Below are positions 50,101 to 60,067 of a DNA stretch of 64,000 bases, piece after piece. Under the pieces are notes generated by a model. That model was not told where the DNA came from. It saw only the letters and a program-made list of their open reading frames with translations, and did no database searches. The DNA is from Mactromeris polynyma (taxonomy: Eukaryota > Mollusca > Bivalvia > Venerida > Mactridae), in assembly GCA_032209605.1 (NCBI GenBank), contig JASFXZ010000037.1:620001-684000 (forward strand), written 5' to 3'. The translations under genes and the position numbers were made by a program. The number at the start of each line of letters is the position of its first letter. The first letter of the stretch is position 1.

Positions 50101-50890
50101 CTACGGTATTACTGCAATATTACGGCTGCCGGTACCAACGGAATTACTGCAATATTACGGCTGCCGGTACCAACGGTATTACTGCAATATTAAGGCTGCC
50201 GGTACCAACGGTATTACTGCAATACTATGGCTGCCGGTACCAACGGTATTACTGCAATATTACGGCTGCCGGTACCAACGGTATTACTGCAATATTACGG
50301 CTGCCGGTACCAACGGTATTACTGCAATATTAAGGCTGCCGGTACCAACGGTATTACTGCAATATTAAGGCTGCCGGTACCAACGGTATTACTGCAATAC
50401 TATGGCTACCGGTACCAACGGAATTACTGCAATATTACGGCTGCCGGTACCAACGGTATTACTGCAATATTAAGGCTGCCGGTACCAACGGTATTACTGC
50501 AATATTAAGGCTGCCGGTACCAACGGTATTACTGCAATATTAAGGATGCCGGTACCAACGGTATTACTGCAATATTAAGGCTGCCGGTACCAACGGTATT
50601 ACTGCAATACTATGGCTGCCGGTACCAACGGTATTACTGCAATATTACGGCTGCCGGTACCAACGGTATTACTGCAATATTACGGCTGCCGGTACCAACG
50701 GTATTACTGCAATATTAAGGCTGCCGGTACCAACGGTATTACTGCAATATTAAGGCTGCCGGTACCAACGGTATTACTGCAATATTAAGGCTGCCGGTAC
50801 CAACGGTATTACTGCAATATTAAGGCTGCCGGTACCAACGGTATTACTGCAATATTAAGGCTGCCGGTACCAACGGTATTACTGCTATAA
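47135..50890 (+). repeat. 35-bp tandem array, about 107 units
   Basis: Units ATTACTGCAATATTACGGCT plus GCCGGTACCAACGGT. Variable sites are TACGG, TAAGG, TATGG or TATGA, and CCAACGG or CCTACGG. Higher-order structure is visible: a mostly alternating 70-bp dimer between about 48960 and 49545, and a run starting at 49597 that recurs 630 bp (18 units) later at 50227. Since 35 is not a multiple of three, open frames cycle through all three frames every 105 bp; they are not genes. Confidence 0.97.
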
Positions 50891-51920
50891 TACGGCTAAC
50901 GGTAGTACCAACAGTAATGTCGCTACTTTAATATTGTTTAACAATATGTGAGCAATACTGGAATATACACTTGTCACACCAGGAACAATTGAAATAGCAT
51001 TACAAGCACTTGTGTAGAAGCCAATCTTTACCAAAGTGTTTGATATTTTCAAAATTAACAGAATGTAGTTATTGTAATGTGCCTGTAAAGTATGCATTGA
51101 CAGCTGAGAGTTGTTGTATTATTACAACATGTACAGCCAACAGCTTCATAGAAGAAATATGGCTGTTACTGATGCTACTGCTCACTTCACACCGAGTGTT
51201 TTGGTGTCTATTAATCTTGAAGCTACCATTGTAGCAAATAAAACTAAAAACGCATGCTGGTGCATTTATCACAATAACTTCTTTAATGTGTGTAAACATT
51301 TCTCACTTAAATAATATAACTTGATATTAAAGATGTATATGAGCGCTGCTATAGGATTTACAACCTCTTCTGTAAGTGAAATCTTTTCAAGAAACCGCAA
51401 CATGTGAAGACACTTTTTGCAAGCAGGAAACAATATTTACTCCATATGGTAACTTCGTTTTCATATTGTCATATGAGGCAAATATTGCTTACTGTCAGCA
51501 CATGGTGACGTCACATGTGACATTTTCTGGAAATGACATCACTAAAAGAAGAGGTTCGAAATCCAACAGCGGCGCTCATATGTTGTTAAATAAAGGTGTA
51601 TCTATTATAAGGAACCAACTCATTCTGGTTTATAGTTATAGATATACTGGCGGACCCACTTTGAGAACACAGCTTCTCTTAAGACAAATTACGAGCCACT
51701 GATACAACAGAAAATACAAAACAATGAAAGGATGTTGACTTTTATTGTTCGTTTGTTGTACATAATCTGAGTTCAATTTCAACGATCTATAAAATTGCTA
51801 TAACAGCTTTGTCAAAGTGCAAATAATTTACTACATGTTTACATCGTGCGAATGGAATTTTTGACCACCTTGGAATCATTCACAGTCCGGATTCCTTTAA
51901 ACTATTTATGTATTGTGTTT
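50891..51920. other. No gene seen
   Basis: Sequence between the 35-bp array and the 3' end of the first collagen-like gene. A 108-codon plus-strand open frame (51376-51702) has no recognisable motif and no splice support. Confidence 0.45.
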
Positions 51921-51926
51921 TTTATT
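51921..51926 (-). promoter_or_regulatory. Predicted poly(A) signal of collagen-like gene 1
   Basis: AATAAA on the minus strand, 11 bases after the stop codon (TAA at 51937-51939). Confidence 0.5.
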
Positions 51927-51936
51927 ATAAAAAAGA

Positions 51937-52640
51937 TTAACCTTTATTTTCCTGTACACGCTGAGCGTGGGCGGCGTATTTGGATTGCACCGGGGCTGCA
52001 GCATACACCTGTGGATATATTTTAGGGGCTGCGGCATTGCGATACACATATCTTGGTGCAGCGGCATTTTTGGGGTAACCAGCGAAGGCATGAGCATAAT
52101 AAGCAGGATAAGACGGACCTGGATGTCCTCTTGCTCCATTTACTCCTGTCGATCCTTGGTCGCCCCGCCCTCCTTTGGAACCAGGCACACCATCACCGCC
52201 TTGTCTACCAAAAGGCCCTTCATAACCTTTAGGTCCTTGGGATCCAGGATTTCCTCTTCTTCCATGATCACCTTCAATGCCTTGAAGTCCTAATTGGCCC
52301 TTAATTCCTTCGTTACCTCGTTCGCCTTTCTGACCAGCATATCCAAACGCTCCCATGAAACCTGGATGGCCCCCATGTCCCTTTTGTCCCACGGTGCCGT
52401 CCTGTCCTGGTATTCCCTGAAGACCCTCATCACCCCAGTTGCCTCTACTTCCTGGGTATCCAGTAAAGCCACCCTCTCCATGCAAACCGTTTGGACCATA
52501 TTTTCCTGGTGGCCCATCAATTCCGGGATTACCAAAGGGACCTGGAGGACCATTTGTTCCAATGGACCCTTTCTGTCCCTTGTCTCCACGTGCACCACGA
52601 GGTCCCTGTCTGCCGTTGCGTCCTACTTGGCCTTGGAGTC
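51937..52640 (-). CDS. Collagen-like gene 1, exon 3
   Basis: Begins after the acceptor CTTTCTTTTTCAG. The first two bases complete a Gly codon, so the Gly-X-Y register crosses the intron unbroken (GIK|GLQGQVG). It encodes nearly all of the triple helix and the tail, which contains YPAYYAHAFAGYPK and the AAAP repeats and ends in ENKG. Confidence 0.94.
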
Positions 52641-54443
52641 CTGAAAAAGAAAGTGTCATAGCGATCTTGAACATTGAATCGATTAACGCTCTATGTAATA
52701 ATCAGACACATTTCGAGTTTGCATAGACTATGCAACGTTTTCGACGATTCATGATCTGAAATATTTGTACATTTCGATAATGTATAATACATGATTGTTC
52801 AATTTACATACTGACTAATTGTGATTCTAACGTGTTCTTTTTGCTTATTAGCGCTCTTGTCGCAATAATTGTTAATATATCTACAAAGAATATCTGTTTA
52901 ATTATTATTGATACGTAGTAAACAACAATTTAAGACAGTTCTATTGGTTTTAGTGAAATGATAATCCTCTAATCAAATTAAATTCCATATAACAATAACC
53001 GTAAGTAACTATCAACGGTTATTGAGTTTTAACACCATATCCATAGTATCCAAGTAGACTGTTACAATCGCAAGGCGAAAATCAATGAACGTCAATGCTT
53101 AACGGTCTCTACAATAAAGTCGGGTTGACTTTTCAACAGTATTAAAGTTATATATACGACGGTCAGTTGACCTAACAAGTGGTCCTGGGTTCCAACCAGT
53201 ACTGGCATGCTCCTCCAATGCAAGCAATGACATCTTCCCCACATTAATTCAGGAGGAATACTGACCCTGGAGGAATTATCATCAGTCACATTGCCATGGC
53301 GAACACACGTCCAACTCAGTGTTTGAACTTACGGCCACCAAAATGTCAAAACATTGAGCTAATCTAGCGGATAACAAATCACTAACCAGTCTGCACACAT
53401 ATCAAAATTATACAAATAACGCTCCCCACTCATACCAGTAAATGGTCATGTGATTGTTAAGTTTTACCTTTAATTCCAGGTGGACCAGCAGGTACTTCCT
53501 GGGTATGTACGATTTTGGCAGCCATCATTGGGGCACCATACACCTTCATACCAGGCGCTGGTGCCATGAATATATGTCGCTTATGACGAGTGTAGAACTC
53601 GGCTGTAATATAAACATACTCCCGTTGTAGATTGATTATCATCGTGTTTTATGACAAGAAATGGCAGCATGACTACATATGCTATCATAACATTATATGG
53701 AAAAACTCATTAATCAAAACGAGGGTATTTATGCTCCTAGTGACATAAACAAAACGGAAACGAACGAAAATGTGATTGCATACATCTGTTTTTAACTAAA
53801 ATTCAAAATTATCAATAATGGTTGACCCAAAGCAAAACAAAGCGAACTCCTTACACGTCTGTTATTGATTCAGCCAGTGCTTTATCGCGGCTTTAACATT
53901 AACTTTATGACAAATTAAGCATCTTCAGCGTTTAATTGTACTGTTGCTTTTTGATGACGAACGGCAAGACAGAAATTGGTACGGTACAGGAATATTTAAC
54001 CCAATGCACCATGATATACACGTTGTGAACAATACGCAAGAAGTTAGGAATAAATCATTTGCTTGACACATATTTGCTAACTGTAAGACGATATCAAATT
54101 CAAATGAAGTAAAAGTGTACATCTCATGGTTGCTATAAATGTTCATCAAAAGGCGAGCGAAAGATTCCAGAATGAAGTTTTGTATATAACAGTTCGAAAT
54201 CATGTTACTAACTACATGTATCAAAAAGAACTTACCCAACTCAGAGCGTTCCTGTTGCATGTCTTGTACCTCATGTTCCAGACGATCCACGCGAGCCTGC
54301 GACTCCTTCAAGAAGAGTTGCTCTTCAGTTACTTGTTTTTGTAATATTTCAATATTCTCTTTTAATTTCTTTATAGCCCCTTGCACGTCTGTGCCACTCA
54401 CGTATACAACAACACAAAATAATATTAACAAGCGGCCCGCCAT
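51937..54443 (-). CDS. Secreted collagen-like protein 1 (coiled coil, furin site, 61 Gly-X-Y, Tyr/Ala tail)
   Basis: A 348-residue secreted short-chain collagen-like protein. Exons 54443-54236, 53602-53468 and 52640-51937 join without a frame break (1047 nt). Residues 1-17 form a signal peptide (MAGRLLILFCVVVYVSG). Residues 24-69 form a heptad coiled coil (a/d at I24, L27, I31, L34, V38, L45, V52, L55, V59, M62, L69). RHKR at 75-78 is a furin-type site. Residues 109-291 are 61 unbroken Gly-X-Y triplets. The tail 292-348 has nine Tyr and repeated AAAP. No Cys remains after the signal. The exact family is not recognised. An upstream in-frame ATG at 54470 is possible, but the one used starts a clean signal peptide. 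Its paralogue lies at 59502-61851. Confidence 0.93.
52641..53467. other. Collagen-like gene 1, intron 2
   Basis: GT-AG, phase 1. AT-rich; no feature recognised inside. Confidence 0.7.
53468..53602 (-). CDS. Collagen-like gene 1, exon 2
   Basis: 135 nt between TTATATTACAG and GTAAAA. Encodes EFYTRHKRHIF, then a Met/Pro/Ala-rich linker and the first triplets GPPGIK. It holds the basic site RHKR. Confidence 0.92.
53603..54235. other. Collagen-like gene 1, intron 1
   Basis: GT-AG, phase 1, about 0.6 kb, no other feature. Confidence 0.7.
54236..54443 (-). CDS. Collagen-like gene 1, exon 1
   Basis: Signal peptide and coiled coil, ending ERSEL plus one base before GTAAGT. No clear TATA box was seen upstream. 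Confidence 0.9.
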
Positions 54444-54499
54444 TGTGTGTAAAAATGTTAAATGGAACACAAAACACTGCCGAGAGAATCTGTCTTAGA

Positions 54500-56335
54500 A
54501 ATGAAACTTATTCATCTGATATTAAGGTAAAGTCTCGGAGTAGAAATGTGGGCGGAGTTTGTTTCATTTATTATCGAGTAAAACTTACGTTTGAGACTTA
54601 CAGAAAAATGGGTGGAGCTTTGGAAACAAAACGCTGTGCTAAGAAAATGGGCGGTGCTTTAAAAAAGTATGTAAACTGCTGACTAGTCATTTTTGCTTAG
54701 TTCTACTCAAGTTACCATAATGTATATTGAATTAAAATAATTAAACATAGAGTATGTTTCTCTTTACATATGCATTAATAATCTATTGTAATGTTATACA
54801 ACTGTACTGTATTTTAATGTTAACCTAACAATCATTTAATTTATATTTACAATTTATATTCAACAATCCTCTTAAAAAGTAGTTTTTTTGGTTATACACT
54901 GTTATGTTCCTTTAAGAAAGAATGTACAGATGTTATTTGCTATGCTGTATGAAAATCGTACCGCGGCGCTCATATATGCTTATAGTTAGTTATAAACTTT
55001 GTATTACATCAATTGAGAAAAACGTTCGAACAACTTATGTTAATCAGCCACTATTACTGCTTCCTAGTTCAGTAACAAGAAGCCAAATTCAGGGAATATG
55101 TTCACGATTCATCCTCTCCACATGCGGAATTCAGATCAATGGTGTTTGGATCAGGAACTAGTCGCTTGTCCCCTCAGCCACTAATCCCCGATCATACAGT
55201 TAGATATAACATCATGTTTTGAGGAACACGAAAAATTGGACAATGATGCCACCGGGATTCGAACCCGATGCTAACCACTGCACCACAGCGACCTAACGTC
55301 ATTTTCGTGTAAATTTAACTTATAAAGTGAGATGAAGTTAACTACACTTTGTATGCCATATTATAATGGCGACTCGAGGATAACGTGTGAATGTAATAGA
55401 ATTTTAAATTCGTACTCTGCAATGAGTTTCTAAGAAGCGGGTGAAAATAAAGTATTGTATATAGGTTTTTATATAAGCATTAACGCGGGAATATTCTACT
55501 TTGCTCTGGTTTAAAACATTTGACTGACTTCACGGAACTGTAAGGCGGAGATGTCCAGGGAGGAATTCACAAGTTACACTGTTTGTTTATTTGAGTGATT
55601 AAAGAACGAGGCTGCGGGCAACCTTACACTTCCAGTAGTGTGCTTATAACAGTTGTGTTCTACCAATGAGCATTTGAAGTACGTGCCCTTATGTCATCCA
55701 TAATTTATTTTGACGTCCTTTGCCCCTTTAACATTTGCAACTGTTACATGTATATACATGTTGTTTTCATGTCCCCCTGTGCGCTTTGTATGCGTCCTTT
55801 CTTTATCCACTCCTATATTTACTCTAGGTCGGACGAAATGTTCATAAAAACTCAAATAAGCACGTGTTTGATCTATTTTCTTTCCAAGATACGTTTGAAT
55901 TACGACAAAACACATAAAACTAAATGGACCATTGCAACAGAAGTAGAGTGAACTCCAACAGTATATCATCCAATTAAGTTGAATGTGTTCCTGATTAATC
56001 TTATAAAATGATTGTACTAGGTCGACGTTTGGACTTGAAATATAGAACCGTTTACGTCAATCTCTGACATATATATAATAATATTTGCTAATTAAAAGAT
56101 ACTGACATTTCCTTAATTAGAGATGGTTTCCAGTAAATGTTAAATTTATCTCTGATATATCTTTTGTTTTATCACAAAACCTTGATATTTATTTCCGACA
56201 GTCACTTCATTATTACTCTCCTAGAAAAGTCACGATTTTAAGGTTTCCAAATTACGAATTCATGATTTCACGATTTCAACTTCATGAACTTACGATTTCA
56301 ACTTCACGAATTCATAATCTGAATTCATCATAACT
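54500..56335. other. Intergenic, no gene
   Basis: AT-rich spacer upstream of collagen-like gene 1. It holds a deleted SINE (55240-55294). Just left of the 22-bp array is an inverted pair (56299-56314 with 56335-56350). Confidence 0.5.
55240..55294 (-). mobile_element. tRNA-derived SINE head lacking the anticodon arm
   Basis: On the minus strand TGGTGCAGTGGTTAGCAT (A box) runs directly into GGGTTCGAATCCCGG (B box with a paired T stem). The whole anticodon arm is absent. Confidence 0.65.
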
Positions 56336-56672
56336 GAATTCGTGAAGTTGTAATCTTGAATTCTGGAAGTTGTAATCTTGAATTCGGGAAGTTGTAATCT
56401 TGAATTCGGGAAGTTGTAATCTTGAATTCTGGAAGTTGTAATCTTGAATTCGGGAAGTTGTAATCTTGAATTCGGGAAGTTGTAATCTTGAATTCGGGAA
56501 GTTGTAATCTTGAATTCTGGAAGTTGTAATCTTGAATTCGGGAAGTTGTAATCTTGAATTCGGGAAGTTGTAATCTTGAATTCGGGAAGTTGTAATCTTG
56601 AATTCGGGAAGTTGTAATCTTGAATTCTGGAAGTTGTAATCTTGAATTCGGGAAGTTGAAAGCTTGAACTCG
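56336..56672 (+). repeat. 22-bp tandem array, about 15 units
   Basis: Units GAATTCGGGAAGTTGTAATC plus TT, with GAATTCTGG variants. Three units make 66 bp, so a minus-strand frame stays open by chance. The left edge has inverted copies of GAATTC/CAACTTC motifs (56255-56350). Confidence 0.94.
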
Positions 56673-57619
56673 TGACTGACCTAGGAGAGACGTTACTGTC
56701 ATCTACGGTATTTGGTTTATTGCTTTAGAGTATTTAATATTATTCAAAACAATAAGTTCAAGTGTTTGTTGTATAGATCATCTGAAATGTTGCATAGTGC
56801 TGTTCTACTTAAATATCACGCCTGTTCTGTCGGTCAATGTATCCTGGGATATTGGATATATACCGAGCGGCCCTCAAAGGATCAATGACCTCTCTTCAAC
56901 AACATTATCAACTTTCCCGTAGTTAAAAGTATTACCGATGTGATGATATCTCTGAAGTAACAACCTCTCAACACAAGACAAACTTGGCATACTTGAAGGT
57001 TGCTGATATGTCGAGGTTAGGCTGTACTTGTACAGATGTTGAGCAAGTGGTAAACATATAAGTATATATAAGCAAAGTACATTAGGCGTGAGTATATAAG
57101 TAAGAAAGTAAATTATTTATTACAGTAAATTGTGTAAACACAAATTACAAACCTATATATATAATAAACATACATGTATATCAAACGACAACCGGCCTAC
57201 TGGACATATGAGTCATCTGTTCGCCTATAAATTGTAAACAATAAAACAAATAATCATACAAAAAGAAAAATGAACATTTGATGTATATTCGCGGACAAAA
57301 ACTACAGTCAAATACTGAATATCCAAAGTGTATTGCACAGACTTTCAGTGTCAATCAGGTATATTCATGTATTCAAATCATTTTTAGTGTGGCTTACAAC
57401 TGACAGTCAAATGGAACTTAAACTTGTCATTACTAAAACTATCTACATGTTCAAATAGACACCTTTTACATGCAGGAACCTTTGTAAATATAGGAGTGTA
57501 AAAGGAAAGGTCACACTCAAAGCGCGCAGCCACCTCAAAGGCAAAGAGGGGGATGACAATACATGTATATATATACATGTACATACAATTTGATGGGTCG
57601 ATATCTGAGCGATCATCGG
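56673..57619. other. Intergenic, no gene
   Basis: Contains an R2 repeat at 56885-56990 and a short palindrome near 57562-57582 (ACATGTATATATATACATGT). Nothing else is supported. Confidence 0.5.
56885..56990 (+). repeat. R2 interspersed repeat, copy 4
   Basis: Contains ATGACCTCTCTTCAACAACA and AACAACCTCTCAACACAAGA. Confidence 0.55.
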
Positions 57620-57867
57620 AATCTACAGTCATGATCCTACATCAAGTCAACACACCTGCTCATTGTGCAACTGCAACGCAGGCTGTGATTTTCAAACGGT
57701 CATTTGAAGCGCTTGAGCATCCTCCGTACAGCCAGGATTTAGCTCTGTGCGATTTTTTCTTGATTCCCATGCTGAAGAGTTTTCTAAGAGGACAACACTT
57801 CGATGATAGCAGTTCAGTTGACAATTATATCAGAATGTTACCGGAACAGTTAATATTTTGTGAGTAG
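57620..57867 (+). pseudogene. mariner transposase C-terminal relic
   Basis: Encodes NTPAHCATATQ, then LEHPPYSQDLALCDFFLIPM and LRGQHFDD, the C-terminal part of a mariner DDE transposase. The last catalytic Asp (in CDFF) is present, but the second Asp, expected before the NxPAH motif, is replaced by Val (HQVN). The N-terminal DNA-binding part and the inverted ends were not found. It is inactive. Confidence 0.85.
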
Positions 57868-59501
57868 ATTGGTGTAGAAAGTGTATTATGTTCTGTGGGG
57901 AGTATTTTGAAAAGGACTGAGCATGTCCATCGATGTAGTATGCATGCTTTTTGAAACGACGTCAAGATGTTGCGATGACGTTGGTCCGTGGTACGGGATA
58001 TGCCATTTAGTAAACCTTCATATTTTTATGTTTCGATATGTTCGCTTATGAATGTGGTGTCGTATTTTTGCCCAATTATTTGATTTTTTGTTTTAAAATG
58101 TCATCAACATAATTATTGGTGACAATTCACCTAAACATGCTTCTTCCATCATTCTATAATTCGGTACGTGTAACACACTGTAAAGTTGAACGTATATGTG
58201 AGTCCACCTGGCAATGGATCACACGTCTTTAGTACTGTTACAATCGGTATGGTTTAGTGTTCGGGGATCCCGCACTCCGAACAATGCAATGTTCTTTTAT
58301 TGTTATAAGTCAAAGAACCAGTCCCTATGTCGGTCTCTTTGTCACTCTCTCCGGTTTAGTTTAATCATATTTTATTTCCTCTTTATGCTATAACAATGTC
58401 TACAGTTATAAAAACATGGTATTCTAAATATATGACCATTTCTCAAACTTGCACTGCGTCACTTTCTCATTCTTATCTCCAGGATGTGTACTTATCAACT
58501 TAAGTGCATTTGCACTTATCAAATCAACTTATTTTTCAACTGTTGTACAGTGAAAGTACTTTGTGATGTCGTACACAGTTTAGAGCTATCAGTATATATA
58601 CGCGCTATAATTTAGCAAGGACATTTAACGTAGTCGTGCTCAATTTAAAAAACTGATGTCAAAATTATTTTTAAATCATTTTTCACAAACTTTTCTCACG
58701 AACATTTAGATAATTGTGTTTAAACTTCTTAAATGAATTTGGGAATTTAAGAAGAAAATTGTATGAGTATACAAATGAGGTATTGAACAAAATACGTCAA
58801 CGTGACATAAAATAAGGACCCTACAACTCTAAAGTATTCCAACACCTTTTTCTAGTACCATGTACGGTGGTTTATTGTCGCACCCGACCTATAGGGACCA
58901 ACGGATCATGGAATAGGCCCCCTATATCTTGAATTGCTCGAAAACGTATATGGTACACATGAGGAACGAACAACCAAATAATAATAATATTATCATTTGA
59001 AAGTTCTTATCTAACATCACAAAATACTTTCACTTCAATTTACACGTATATAACAATATAACAACGACGATGTATATTTTATTTTTTTATTGTCGTATAC
59101 GCCCTCAGCACCGGCCTGATATATCACATGACTTTGGTATCTAACATATAAAATAGTCAACCTAAAGATGAATAAAACTAAATGAGGAACAAAAGAAAAC
59201 GAAAATAGTTGAACGGAAACTAAAAAGAATACGAATGGCCAGTGTGAATTAATACTGTGCGGTAAAGAATAAACATACTTTGCTGAATACTACGGTGTCA
59301 AGAGTACAATCGTGTGAAATAAACAAAACTTAACAAAACTGAAAGAAAAAGAGAAAGAAAATCATAACAACAATGGAATACACTATATAGAGGTATACTT
59401 GACGAGAGATAAAATGAAAGATAAATTACTACAGTATACAATACCAATCCGACCGGGCCGGATTAGCTGGAATTAATTGCACTTGCTAATTAATGTTCAA
59501 A
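57868..59501. other. Intergenic and probable 3' flank of collagen-like gene 2
   Basis: No gene seen. Minus-strand AATAAA motifs at 59078-59083 and 59086-59091 could serve as poly(A) signals of collagen-like gene 2, implying a 3' UTR of about 0.4 kb (low confidence). Confidence 0.45.
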
Positions 59502-60067
59502 TTAACCCTTCTTTCCCATTGGAGCAGCAACAGCAGCAGCAACATATGGGTAACCTGGGGCACCCTGAGCACCGGGACGTCCTGGGAATCCACGGTCACC
59601 CTTGCTTCCTGGTACCCCTGGTGGTCCGTATGGTCCCTGTGGTCCTGGATGGCCCTGAGCTCCGCGCTGTCCTGGCACGCCTGGAGGTCCCTGTTGTCCA
59701 GATTCACCTGGTGCCCCCTGTTCACCTTGTGGACCTTGGGCTCCTGATTCACCATTATCTCCCTTAAGTCCGGGTAATCCGGGTGGTCCAAACATACCCT
59801 GGTCCCCTTTAGCTCCTTGAGGTCCATCGAGTCCAGATACCCCTGATGGTCCTTGTGGTCCGGATTCTCCCTTCTCTCCTGGAAGACCTGGGGCCCCAAA
59901 GTCTCCACGGTCACCTTGTGGTCCTGGAGGTCCGAGTGCTCCCTGTTCTCCCTGAAGACCTTGTGGTCCCACTGGCCCACGTGCACCGACGTCACCCTTG
60001 TCTCCACCTTCACCCTGCAGCCCTGGTGGGCCGGATGGACCATTCAATCCTGGGTTTCCTGGCTCGC
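59502..60067 (-). CDS. Collagen-like gene 2, exon 3
   Basis: After the acceptor AATTTCAG the first two bases complete a Gly codon, so the register continues [13 protein letters not shown]. It encodes most of the helix and the [12 protein letters not shown] end. The two other frames over this GC-rich stretch look open but are shadows. Confidence 0.95.

Noticed and set aside
47059..50508. Many plus-strand open frames of up to 233 codons
   Set aside because: They are rotating readings of the 35-bp array in all three frames; frames start and stop only where unit variants make ATG or stops.
56328..56702. 124-codon minus-strand open frame
   Set aside because: Three 22-bp units make 66 bp, so this is a repeat artefact.
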